Source of the DNA: Agroathelia rolfsii
Lineage: Eukaryota > Basidiomycota > Agaricomycetes > Amylocorticiales > Amylocorticiaceae
Length of the DNA: 64,000 bases
Assembly: GCA_018343915.1 (NCBI GenBank)
Contig: JABRWF010000004.1
Coordinates: 3,286,001-3,350,000, forward strand
Reading direction: 5' to 3'
Made by a program: the position numbers and the translations under genes. Under the pieces are notes generated by a model. That model had not been told where the DNA came from. It ran no database searches and saw nothing but the letters and a program-made list of their open reading frames with translations. Positions 35,577-46,021 of this stretch are shown here, in pieces. The stretch's first letter is position 1, and the number at the start of each line of letters is the position of its first letter.

Positions 35577-36877
35577 ATGCCCCGCGATGTAGAGTATGAA
35601 GCCCTCCTCGCCGACCCGGAGTCGCCAGAGGCCAGAGATACCTCCGCAGACGATTTTGACGACAAGCGTTCATCGACGCCCACACCAGGACATGCACGCA
35701 GCCAGACGAGGAAGGAGGGCAGATTCAGCTGGCTACCCTACATATGCACCCGCAATGTTGTCGTTGTCACCCAGCTGATTTTGATTCTCCTCTTTGCCAG
35801 CCTCTGGCTCTCGGAGCGGTCGTATAACCGTACCATGTTCAACTTTTATCCACAAAAGATCTACTGTGCGTCTCTCTTTCTTTTTTCTTGTTCTTATCAC
35901 TCTTCACTTTGAGCGCTTATCTGAACTTTCCTCTTGCTTATCTTGCATATATATACAAATAAAGCGCCTGCGCAAGACGCTATCAAATTCAAGGCGATGA
36001 AGTTCTGGATGGGCTTTGGCGAGAAGAACCGCAACATCTACCAGAAAACTCCTTCGCCGGAAACAGATCAGGCCTGGGATGATCTCTACAACGGTATGCA
36101 ACTTTTCTCTTATATCAATACGTCCCATGTGCTAATCGAAAGGACCAAAATTATTCTCATCACAAAGAATTTGGCATCTCCCAGATCCCCAAGTGGCAAG
36201 CACGTCTGCTGCCGAACAAGACCTCTGCCATCCCGGGAGACGAGCAGAACTACATCGTCGGTCTGGGCGTGTTCCACCAGCTGCATTGCTTGGTACGTGT
36301 ATACCTATATATACCTTATCTCATCTACCGAACGCTTGCAAGAAATATTGATTTTGAATATGCATATAAACATGTACAGAATTACATGCGTAAAGGTCTC
36401 TACGCGGCCAACTATACCGACCCAGAGACGGGCGATATCGCGGGTATACCCGCCGAGGACTGGGACGACCACGTCTCGCATTGTATCGAGGCTGTTCGGC
36501 AGGCGCTCATTTGTGCTTCAGGTAAAAAAACGCTGCCCTCGTTTTCTATCATTATTACTACCTATACTAACACTCTTTCTTTCTTTCTTTCTCCCTCACC
36601 CCCTCGATCAACAGACGTATCGTAAGTCCCTCCTCCTGTCTTTTCTTGAAACAAACTCTCAAATCAACTTCTCCCCCCCCCTCTCACTCTCACCACCAGC
36701 CTCGTCGTCTGGCAATGGTCCGACAAACGGAACCGGACTTTCATCTCCCAAGACGGCGTACACTCGTGTCGCAACTTTGACGCCATCGTCGACTGGGCCA
36801 AGGACCACCAGCTCCAGACGGAGTTTGATTACTTTACGCACGTGCCGGATGATATCGTCATTCCCGACTTTTACTAG
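35577..36877 (+). CDS. UstYa-like (DUF3328) oxidase, membrane-anchored
   Basis: A member of the UstYa family, copper-dependent oxidases that modify or cyclise fungal ribosomal peptides and other secondary metabolites. Five exons include a 7-nt micro-exon (ACGTATC, about 36615-36621) encoding part of DVS. The N-terminus is cytosolic, one TM spans about residues 62-80 (VVVVTQLILILLFASLWL), and the rest is lumenal. Both family motifs are intact: HQLHC (H176-C180) and DHVSHCIEAVRQ (H215-C216). The supporting YSPAQDA, ASDVSLVVWQWS and HSCRNFDAIVDWA blocks are also present. Neighbours are housekeeping genes, so no metabolite cluster is evident. Substrate unknown. Confidence 0.92.
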
Positions 36878-37176
36878 CTTGTCGGGGCTAAGAATGACGG
36901 TAGCACTTCTTCGTGGCCAAGTCGACGAAAGAGAAGAGGGAGGGAGGGGAGGAGGAAGAGGGGCGACAGAGTTAAGTGGGGTGTGCGTGTGTGTGTATAG
37001 TACATATTTCGAACGTGGCAGGTGTATGCAGTGGAGTGAATAGTGATGATACTCATGATGACAGGGCGATAACAATGAATATTACGTGCATGTAGTACTA
37101 GTAGTACTAGTAGTCTTTTTCTTGTTTTCTCTTCACTTCAATTGACTAGAAGAGATACTCGTAATTTTCTTGAGCA

Positions 37177-37201
37177 TTTTTTTTTTTTTTAAAAAAAAAA
37201 A
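37177..37201. repeat. T14-A11 palindrome
   Basis: A run of 14 T followed directly by 11 A lies in the convergent intergenic region. On either strand the transcript would carry a U-run plus an A-run able to fold back; it may assist 3' end formation. Confidence 0.8.
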
Positions 37202-37716
37202 CACCACCCTTTACAATCGCAACTACAAAGTCACAGCATGCACTCGGAATATAGCACACATATATACTAGCATACTCAGCATATGACTTACTCCTGCATC
37301 GCACTAGCAGTGTAGCTCAGTCTTAAGCTCTACGCTTATATAGCACGCCGGATTATCACTGTCCTGGATACTAGCACTATACGTTCAGAACTTGAGAACA
37401 TGATGTGCATTCACAGGACCACATTGAACGGAAAGAGCACTCAAAAGAAAAGTTAGTAAAAAAGGGATTATAAATAGTACAACATTAATTCCTAAGCTGC
37501 TAGCTAAACTTGGACCTACAATATACAAACAAACAAGAACAGACAACGCAGACACAGACATATTATCATCATCATCGTTTTCACCATCACCGCCAGAGAG
37601 TAACTCTTCAGCATTACATGAACCAAACATAACCGGAGTGTGGGGGGGGGGGGATGAATAAAGAGAAGAAGAAGAAAAAACGGGGAGAGCGAGGAGCAGA
37701 GCAATTAGGGAAGTCA

Positions 37717-37742
37717 GACGGACGGACGGACGGACGGACGGA
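37717..37742. repeat. (GACG)n tetranucleotide microsatellite
   Basis: About six and a half tandem GACG units in intergenic DNA. Confidence 0.9.
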
Positions 37743-38470
37743 GGGATGGATGGGCAAAACAAGGCAGGACAGCAGCGGCAGAAAGAAAAAAAAGTGACAA
37801 CAAGGGGGGGTAGAGTCTGAGCTGCAACAACACGCAAAACAAGATGGATATAGGTGGATGGGAGGGGTGATGTGAATAATGAAAATGAAAATGTGAAAAG
37901 GAAGATAAGCGTATGTTGTTTTCTTGTTCAAGAGCAAGTTAAACAATGATTAAATGCCAAGAAAAGGTGACGCTGATTTTTGAAGAGTAGAGGAAAAGAA
38001 AAAGAAAAAGCGTCGAGGCTAAAGAAAATTGTTGTTATTGTAAATGATAAACATAAGAACATGAACTTGATCAAGCCGCTTTGACCGTTCATGATAAGCG
38101 TCTTGTATGCGTGTGCATGGATGAATGTGTGCGTATGCGCTACAGAAATAGTCGTGAAGAAAGAAGATCGGGCATCGAGGAATTAAAAAAAAAAATGCAT
38201 TTGCAGGAGAAGAAAAAGAGTAAGCAAGAAAGAAAACCACTGATTCCCTATGAATAAGCTGGTGTTAAGACCAGTCCAGTCCAGTCCGCTTTAGAGTAAG
38301 CTTGGGACTATCTGAAATTTCTATCAAGAGGACAGAAGGATTGCACTGGAGAGACAATAAGAAGAGGAGTGGGGGGGGGGGGGGGGAGGGAGGGGAGAGA
38401 GAAAGAGAGAGGAAAGGTGACGGATAAAGAATAACACGCCGTGACAATAGCAGCGAACGTCTCATCATCC

Positions 38471-40438
38471 TCACCGCTTACGCTTGGTGGTCCCAAGCAT
38501 CCCATCTGCACCTACACCGAGCTCTACATCATGACCCGCCCCGCTGCCTTCACCCTCAGAGTCTATCGGCACGCCACCACCGTTGACACGAATGGCAGCA
38601 GAGCCAGACCCACCAGCGCCATCCAAGTCAGGCGAAGTCGAGCTCGACCGGCGCGGTGGATTCTCTTCTGACGCTATCAGCTGTGAGTGGCGCCCATGGT
38701 GATGATGGCGATGATGGTGGTCGTCCCCGTTCAGTAATAGCTCCTCATCCATCTCCGCATCTACCTCCTCTTCCAATGCGCCGTCCAGACCAGTATGGGT
38801 ATGATTATGCCCGTGCGCATCTTCCTCATCGGGCTCGGTCAGGTCGATAACGGGCTGCATAAGCGTCCGCCTGTTGTGATTCATCGCCGACGCTAGCCTG
38901 GACGCGCCAGTGTCGAGCTCGACTTCGGTCTGGCGCCCGCCCTCCTCCTCACTGAGCGCGAGAGCGTCCTCCTCACCTATACTCGCCTCATTGTCGACCT
39001 CGACATCCTCGTCAAGATCGAAGAACGTGCGGCAAAGTGGGCAGCTAAATGAGGGGTGGTGGGTGGTGAGCAGTGGGCGGATGCATTTGTAGTGGAACGT
39101 GTGAGAGCAAGGGGCTATAAAGAGCGCCTGTCGGATGGTCACTCCAAATAGACCTGATTATCGATGAATGCATATATCAGAAGGGCGGGAGAAGACCGCA
39201 TGGAATACAAGGACGAACATATGCAGCAATCGGGTATGGTCGTTTTTGGTCCAGCGGATTTACTCGGAGCTTTGAGAGGCGTAGGCCCCTCATTATCTGT
39301 GACAGCAAGCTGTTTGAGCTGCCTGATGGCATTGGTGCTAAATGGTAGTGAAAAAAGTAGTGATGATGAGAACGAGTCTATGACGTATGTAGCCAAAAAA
39401 GGCTCACTTGAATGCATTCGCAGAGGATTGCCACTCGCGACCGATTTCAACGCGAATTTTTACGGCCTTGTAGATATCCTCAGTGCCACCTTGATAATCG
39501 ACACCAAGTTGGAGGATATCGCCATCTCTGAGCTGATGGCGTGCGGACTCTGCGCCAGCAGGTGAGAGACGCACGTGGTTGAGGAAGGTGCCTGAGGAAG
39601 ATTTCGTATCGCGGATATAAAACTTGCCACCATCTTCGACCCATATTTCAGCATGGGCGCGGGAGACGACCTTGGACTTGAATGCTAGCTTGTTCGAGTT
39701 TGATGCGTTTGCGGCCGCAAGGCCCATGCCAGACCGGTCTGTGAAGCGGCCGATGCGGAGCGCCATATCGCCATCGCGCAAGTCGCGTGTGATGGGGTCG
39801 AACCGAAGGGAGGAACGTGTGGACGTGATAGAGGGTACGAGACGGATGCGATGGGTGGGGCCCGATGCAGATGGAGCGGGGGCGGTAGGCAAACGAGCAA
39901 CGATCTGGGGCGCCATCGGCTGTGTTGTTGTTTGCAATGTCCCTGCGGATCGCCGACGGCGGAGCATGCCACTGATGCCGGTACTGAGGGTTGGAACGGA
40001 CTGGGGGGTGGCCCCTGCTGTAGCATTTGTTGCAGCGACCGCAGCTGCTGGCCGTCGTCTGTTGGCGGAGCTAGGCGAGTGGGAGTCGTGGTCGCCGTCT
40101 GCTGGGATAGCGACAGACTGGGAAGTGCCGCGTGGGCGACCTCTGAGGAAAGAGCCGAGGATCGTCGAACGCAAAGGCGGGGATTCGTGTTCGGCTTCCA
40201 TTGGAGCTGGAGGTGGTTGTAGGCTAAGGTTGTCGCTGGCCCACCAGAGTGAGCGCCGTGGAGGATGATGAAGAGGAGGAGGCTGAGGACGATGATGAAC
40301 TCTGCCATTGGCCCCCGGGGCCCGTGATGGTGTGACTGCTGCCCTGTCACAGTCTGTCACGGGCTGTCTTACTAGTGTCTCGTTCATGGCTAGATCGCCC
40401 CAGTCAGCCGCTTTGTACCAGCAGTAGTTGATAGCCAT
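38471..40438 (-). CDS. FHA-RING E3 ubiquitin ligase (DMA1/CHFR type)
   Basis: Order and spacing match Dma1/Dma2 of yeasts, mitotic-checkpoint and septin ubiquitin ligases. After a disordered Pro/Ser/Arg-rich N-terminus, the FHA domain shows LRIGRFTDRSG, SKVVSRAHAEIWVEDG (phosphothreonine-pocket Ser-Arg-Ala-His) and DTKSSSGTFLNHVRLSP. The RING follows with CCIC, then CSHTFHYKCI and CPLC; it is continuous only if the intron uses a GTTCGT donor so that LFGVTIRQALFIAP follows. The C-terminal tail is acidic with His-rich runs and ends TTKRKR. Three start codons are possible (40438, 40387, 40201); the last, just before the conserved SPPLRSTILGSFLRGR stretch, is also credible. Confidence 0.88.
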
Positions 40439-41790
40439 GCCTAATGACCCTGCTTACTGATAAATTCTTGTAGCACCCGTGTTCTGATACCTGATACAAC
40501 ATACCTGTGGTGTCTCTCCTTTTTATCAGGCTTGATCCATTCGGTGAACATTTGGCACCGTGTGCCGCATTGTTCCTGGCTGTGCCCTTCAAATCAGCTT
40601 GCTGTGTTGCCATTCCAAGGATCTACGTCAGCCCATAGCTCGTGTCTGAGACAGCCGCCGTGCCCTTGCCATGCCTCTTAACCCTTGCCACGCATTCATA
40701 GCGCCTGTTCTCGTGCTACTACTGCTCCTATCGCGTGGGCAATCATCCTCGTGTAACGTTAGCGGCCTGATAGCAGCATCTGTCGTAGGCTATTCCTGTG
40801 CTTGAGCTATGAACCGGCCGTGTTTCCCCTTCCTCATTGCACTCAGTACACGTTGCTACTGTCCCGGATTGCTCTATGATTTCAGCACTGGTACATATAT
40901 AAAAGACATGGTTGGCTCCATGATGTAGCAATGCAATGTCTATTCCCGAGAATCCCCAAGCCCCACCTCGGAAATATCAAGATGATATTGATGGAGCCAC
41001 TCTGGGAAATTGATATCGCATTTCGTCCAAAATGAAAATATATGTTCCGTCTCTTATATTCCCTGCATCCAATGAACATTGTTAATATAGACTCGCCACC
41101 GTGGCTTGCTTCCCTTTCTCGACTCGGTCAATGAACGCAATATTATATTGAATACACTCAGTTTGGTAAGCCCATAATAGTTCATAACCGGCTTAAACGC
41201 CTATATCTCTGCCGTGCAATCAAAAGTGTAGCTTTATGGTTTGTATGTCTATCACCGGTTTCGTGCACCTGTTACGTGCATCATAACCATCGATTATGGC
41301 AAACACAGGGACAATATTATATGCATACCCTTGTAGTCTGATATCCCATATCTACTTATTTAGCTGATCTTCTGACGTCACTGATCAAACATCGTTACAA
41401 TCGATCTTCTTTGCGAGTAACTTCAGCCAACAAGTAAGAACGATCTACGTAATAGGCAAGTAACAGCCAGATTGCCTATCGCATAGTCGGGAAAATACTT
41501 TATTCGCTACATTTTATGATGTCATTTGATTTTTTTTTTTCAGGGTTGCTTCTCAAAACCAACCTCGAGCAGTAACCAACTTCTGATCATGAAAAAAAGC
41601 TCTGTCGTGCACTTCAATGACGCAATTAGAGCTATTCAGACAATTCAAATGAGGATGTTGTTTAGTTTGTGGTATCTGTACAAGTATAACATAGCTATAT
41701 TTATATCAAATGAGCTTGTTATATACTAGTAGTACATTGTTATAGCAAAATTCTTTAATCGCAATCACTTCAGGCCCTAAACTTCAATCC
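40439..41790. other. Gene-free stretch
   Basis: 1.35 kb, AT-rich towards the right. It holds the promoter of the DMA1-like gene (-). No gene or RNA recognised. Confidence 0.5.
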
Positions 41791-41967
41791 CTAAATATGT
41801 TCTTCAACCCAGTGTCCATTATCACCACCGTCATTTGTAAGCCTGAGCCTCCAAATGTTATTAGCAGCAACCTGCACAGTGTTTAGCACCGGCGACTTGT
41901 TATGCCACATACTCAATAAGTACTCGATCTTTTCCTTGCTAATCGTCAGCGACGGAGGATCTATTTT
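41791..41967 (-). other. In-frame C-terminal coding extension beyond the TAG of the F-box gene
   Basis: Directly after the TAG at 41968-41970 the same frame stays open for 58 codons to a TAG at 41791-41793. The encoded segment (IDPPSLTISKEKIEYLLSMW, then VQVAAN, IWRL and GHWVEEHI) aligns with the true C-terminus of the neighbouring paralogue (MDPPLTAEEELEQLLNVW, then VQIAAK, VWRL and GYWVEERD). It was clearly coding until recently, or is reached by read-through or an unrecognised splice. Confidence 0.75.
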
Positions 41968-43467
41968 CTATTGATTATGTCCATACTCCTCGTTCTGAGC
42001 AGCAGGTTTAACTGAGGGGATGATGAGCCACGGGATAGAACTATCTTTGCTGTTGTAGATACGCAGGTCGGTGAGGCAAGGGAACTTTTCCAGAAGAGAT
42101 TGTCCTAACGTGGACAAGTCGGCCTGCAAGGACCATAAGCAGATGATAGGCCTGAAGCAGTGGTAGTGATAGTAGCAGCACAAAAAGACACGTACCTCGG
42201 ACGGAAATCCTTCATCATAAGCAATTTCCAGCTTCTGAAGTTGAAATGATGGCATTTTCAATACCTCTACCACCAGCTCGTGATCCCACGATGACACCTG
42301 CACTAGGCGTAGACTATCCAAGCCTACTAGGCGATACACACAAATTTGGCCAATGCAGTCGCGCATTTGGTGTTCTCCAGTCAGGCCGGAGACTATTAGT
42401 TCCCGAAAAAAACGGGGTTGCCACTGCTTTAGAACATCGCCGACACCTTCCGGGCTTCCTTCCAAAGTGGCGACGTTAGGGAAAGCAGCCCCAGTTGAGT
42501 TGTGCATTTCCTCTGACCAAGTCCAAGAACTGTACATGGCAAGACGTCTTATTGTCGGATAGATCATGAGCAGTTGTAGTAACGTGGGTGGCGACCAGTT
42601 TCTGAATCGCAACGGCCAGGGCCTTGGCCAGGAACCGCCCTCGTCATTTGGATCTTTGATCTGCAGCTCCTGAAACGTACCTGAGAGAGGCAGCGTGGCG
42701 AAAATGGTCAGAAGCGTCGCCGTCGCTGGATCGAGCGACAGGCTCCGAAGGTTTGGGGCTTTCGCTAATAATATTAACGGTGCAACATAATCAAGCTGCC
42801 GTTTTGTGAGCAACTCTTGAGCCCGCGATGCGTCCTCCGTGACCGTTGGCGGATAACGTATATCCACTAGACTAAGTCTCTCGAGCGACCCTGGGGCTTT
42901 GTAGAGAAGACCAGCTGGATAATTTGACATGGCGCAGGAGGTGAATTCGAGATTACGAAGATGCGGGAAGGTATAGATGAGCAGTGAAATGTTAGCAGGC
43001 AATCGCATGTCATACAATGTCAAACTATGCAACATAATGAACGATCGCATAATTTTTATCATTTTTGAAAAAAGAGATGTCGTTGCCACACTAGAAGGAA
43101 CTGTGAGAAGGGCATGTTGTTCGTCATTGGCACATCCAGTGCCTTGCTCAAGGCCATGTATGTTTACGAGCCGCGATGTCAACATCGGGTCACTATGGCA
43201 TTGTATCCTATCTGGTGAAACCTGCACAGTGACGGATACGGACAAGATCTTCACTTTGTGAACCAACTCCGGATGCCTGTCCCAGAAATGGAGGTTAAAG
43301 GCCGTGGTGCGAGGTGACTTCCAAACAAGTGGCTTTTGTGCTATCACTCTAGAAAGCAAGATATTCACAATACGAGAACAGCATGACAAGTGCCCGATAT
43401 CCCGTGCATCAAGGTAAAATGCCATGTGATGCCAAACGTCAATAGGCAGCAACCTAAGATCCACCAT
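41968..43467 (-). CDS. F-box-like protein, C-terminally interrupted copy
   Basis: A basidiomycete F-box/LRR-type protein, likely an SCF substrate adaptor. The start is taken at MVDLRLLPIDVWHHMAFYLD (43465-43467), which matches the paralogue's start; an upstream Met in the same frame is less likely. The F-box core LPIDVW, ARDIGHLSCCSR, is at residues 5-35. Degenerate leucine-rich segments follow (LHSLTLYDMRLP, LRNLEFTSCAMSNY, LRSLSLDPATATLL, LQKLEIAYDEGFPSE). A phase-0 intron lies after GFPSE (GTACGT ... TTGCAG), rejoining at ADLSTLGQSLLEKFPCLTDLRIYN. The frame stops at TAG 41968-41970, before a conserved 58-codon C-terminus. It may be a functional shorter form or an early pseudogene. Confidence 0.75.
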   Translation of the reverse strand: MVDLRLLPIDVWHHMAFYLDARDIGHLSCCSRIVNILLSRVIAQKPLVWKSPRTTAFNLHFWDRHPELVHKVKILSVSVTVQVSPDRIQCHSDPMLTSRLVNIHGLEQGTGCANDEQHALLTVPSSVATTSLFSKMIKIMRSFIMLHSLTLYDMRLPANISLLIYTFPHLRNLEFTSCAMSNYPAGLLYKAPGSLERLSLVDIRYPPTVTEDASRAQELLTKRQLDYVAPLILLAKAPNLRSLSLDPATATLLTIFATLPLSGTFQELQIKDPNDEGGSWPRPWPLRFRNWSPPTLLQLLMIYPTIRRLAMYSSWTWSEEMHNSTGAAFPNVATLEGSPEGVGDVLKQWQPRFFRELIVSGLTGEHQMRDCIGQICVYRLVGLDSLRLVQVSSWDHELVVEVLKMPSFQLQKLEIAYDEGFPSEVRVFLCCYYHYHCFRPIICLWSLQADLSTLGQSLLEKFPCLTDLRIYNSKDSSIPWLIIPSVKPAAQNEEYGHNQ

Positions 43468-44060
43468 GTTGGTTGGTGTTTGTGTACGAGAGAAGCAGCC
43501 TATACTGATGTACCGGGCTATGGAATGATCTACACTCTCAACGGTAAGCAGCAGATTGAACCTCACAGTAGTAGGTTGGATGGACAGACCAAAAAAACGC
43601 GGTAAGACGCATGGCTGGCTGCAGTGCACACTAACAATTTATATGAACATCTATTTTTTGTTTTATTCACGTGAGCAACTAGATAAGCCAATATCAAGAA
43701 CTCATAAGTCCAAAGGGCATATGTAGCTCCAGTAATTTAATTACTAAGAGTTATGTTGAGGCAGCAGCTTGAATACTATCAGAAGTCTAGGGATGAGCGC
43801 TATAGAAGGATGTTAGATAATGTGGTCGGTAAAATTAATACAAGTATAGAAGTGCAGCAAACACAGGGGTCATCGGAGCTAAAATTTGAAAATCTGGACG
43901 ACTCCGCTTTCTTGCCAGTGTGGTCACTAGATCAGGACAAATCCAAGTTATCTTTTTGAAGATATTAAATCATACACCATATCATACACTATTTACCACA
44001 ATATATACATATAGTACATATCTGCTGGTTCTCGTCTCAACGCTTTGCCTCGGAACGTTG
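43468..44060. other. Spacer between tandem F-box genes
   Basis: 593 bp. It contains a plus-strand open frame at 43753-43959 (68 codons) with protein-like composition (Glu/Arg/Gln-rich helix then acidic end), not assigned to any family. Otherwise promoter and 3' flank. Confidence 0.45.
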
Positions 44061-46021
44061 TCAGTCTCTTTCTTCAACCCAATACCCAATACCGTCACCA
44101 TCGTCGTTCAGCCTCCAGACGCTTTTTGCAGCAATCTGCACGACCTTTAGCCTCGCCGATTTCCTATGCCAAACGTTCAATAACTGCTCTAGCTCTTCTT
44201 CGGCAGTCAGCGGAGGATCCATTTCTGTCCAATCTATAGCAAGCGGTACTCCATAGAAGTCAAGAACGACTGGTTCAACTGGAAGGGCCAGCCATGATAT
44301 GGAGCTATCATTTTTGTTGTATATGCGCAAATCTGTCAGGTAAGGGTATCTCTCTAGGAGGGATTGTCCGAACGTGAATAGTTCGTCCTGTGATAGGAAA
44401 TGTTGTTTCTAAGGTGAGCAGATAACTTATTCGGGGCAACAGTACTAGTGCATACCTGGGATGCAAATCCATCTTCATAGGCAATTTCGAGTGTGTGAAG
44501 TTGACATGGCATATTCAAGACCTCAACTAACAATCGGGAATCCCATGATGATATTCGCGTCACACGCAGGCTTTCCACGCGGGCGAGAATTTCACGATCA
44601 CGACTAAGCCAATTACAGACCTGGTCCAGCATCGTGAAACACGATACCAATATTTCCCGAAAAAACCGCCATCGCTCTAGAATTTTCCCAACAGCTTCCA
44701 AAGTCCCCTCCAAAGTAACAAGCTCGGTTAGAGCGGACGGCAGCGAGTCAGGGATCCCTGACCAAGACCAAGAGCCATAGATTCCAAAGCGTTTTATCTC
44801 ACCAGGATATTTTGACAGGGTAGCCGTTAAGATGTAATATAAATCGAGGCATGACGCATCTCGCCAACTATGCCCCATCAAACTCATATAGCCTCCACGG
44901 CAAGAGATCGACAATACGTAAGTGGTCGAACGAGAGGGCTCGTTTGCCTGCAGTTCCTTCGGAATTCGCCCTTTACGAACCAAGAAAAGCGCCAGCTTGA
45001 GTGGGCCCGTGTATGAGTGCAAATGTTTGAGGACTTGGTTATCCATACCACTATCCCAAAGTGTCTCCAGTACGTCGACAGTCGTGGAGTCGGAAGAAGC
45101 CGAAGGAACTCGCAAGGACTCAATCGACGGACAGATCATGAGCAGTTGCATGATTATTGAAGATGACCAGGAGCCTGGTCCCAACGGCCAGTTACTTTGT
45201 GGATTTTCAACACGCTTCGTTACCTGTAGATCTTGCAATGTATCCGAGAGAGGTGGTAAGGAGGATAATGTTAATACTGTTGCTGTTTCTGGATCAAGCG
45301 AGAGGGTCCGAAGGTTTGGAGCTTGGACCAGTGTTATCAACGGTGCAATGAGATGGAACTCCTGCTCCGTGAGCGGACGCCGATACGACGACCTCTGTGT
45401 GGCCGCTGGTGGATAATATATGTCTGTTAAGTTTAGCCTTCGGAGAGAGTCTGGGGGAACATAGAGGACACCGGCCGTGCAATTTGACATGGCACACGAG
45501 GAAATGTTGAGATCGTAAAGTTGTGGAAATGCGTGAATGAGAGATGATATGCCAGGGGGAAGCCGCATCCCCTTGAATGTCAGGCTTTGTAAACTGGTGA
45601 ACCACCGCATAGTCCCCAGTATTTTTGCGTAAAGAGGCGCTGTCGCTATATAGGGGGAATAAGCGACCTGAGCATGTTGGCTGCTATTTGCAAATCCAAT
45701 GCCCTCCCTGTTTCCATGCACATTGATTAGTGAGCAGGCAGTACTATAACGGCGCACATCTAAATCTGCTGGTATTTGTGCCGTAATAGATATAGACAAG
45801 CTCCTCACGTTCTGGGTCAGGTCTCTGTTCGTGTCCCAGAAGCGAAGATTGAAGGCTGTGGCGCGAGGCGTCTCCCAGACGAGTGGCTTGCGTGTCATCT
45901 CTCCCACAAATATGGCATGTAAGGTGCGAGAGCAGCATAGTAAATTCCCAATGTCCTTTGCATCGAGAAGAACTGTGATATTCTGCCAAACTTCAATAGG
46001 GAGAAATGTTATGCCCGACAT
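44061..46021 (-). CDS. F-box-like protein, intact paralogue
   Basis: Full-length paralogue of the gene at 41968-43467, same strand, tandem. The start is MSGITFLPIEVWQNITVLLD (46019-46021); further in-frame Mets lie just upstream. The F-box is at residues 5-35 (LPIEVW ... DIGNLLCCSR). Leucine-rich segments align with the sister gene (LQSLTFKGMRLP, LYDLNISSCAMSN, LRTLSLDPETATVL, LHTLEIAYEDGFASQ). A phase-0 intron after FASQ (GTATGC ... CACAG) rejoins at DELFTFGQSLLERYPYLTDLRIYN. The C-terminus continues through MDPPLTAEEELEQLLNVW to GYWVEERD and a TGA at 44061-44063. It is longer in the middle than the sister copy. Target unknown. Confidence 0.82.

Larger units (their letters stand above)
36878..38470. 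other. Gene-free stretch between convergent genes, rich in simple repeats
   Basis: 1.6 kb of 3' flank for the UstYa-like gene (+) and the DMA1-like gene (-). It contains GT runs near 36980, a T14A11 palindrome, a GGAC tetranucleotide array and several poly-G tracts (for example ~37640 and ~38370). Open frames are low-complexity by-products. Confidence 0.6.

Noticed and set aside
37385..37946. Minus-strand hydrophobic open frames downstream of the UstYa-like gene
   Set aside because: They are low-complexity translations of poly-G, GACG and A-rich tracts in a 3' flank.
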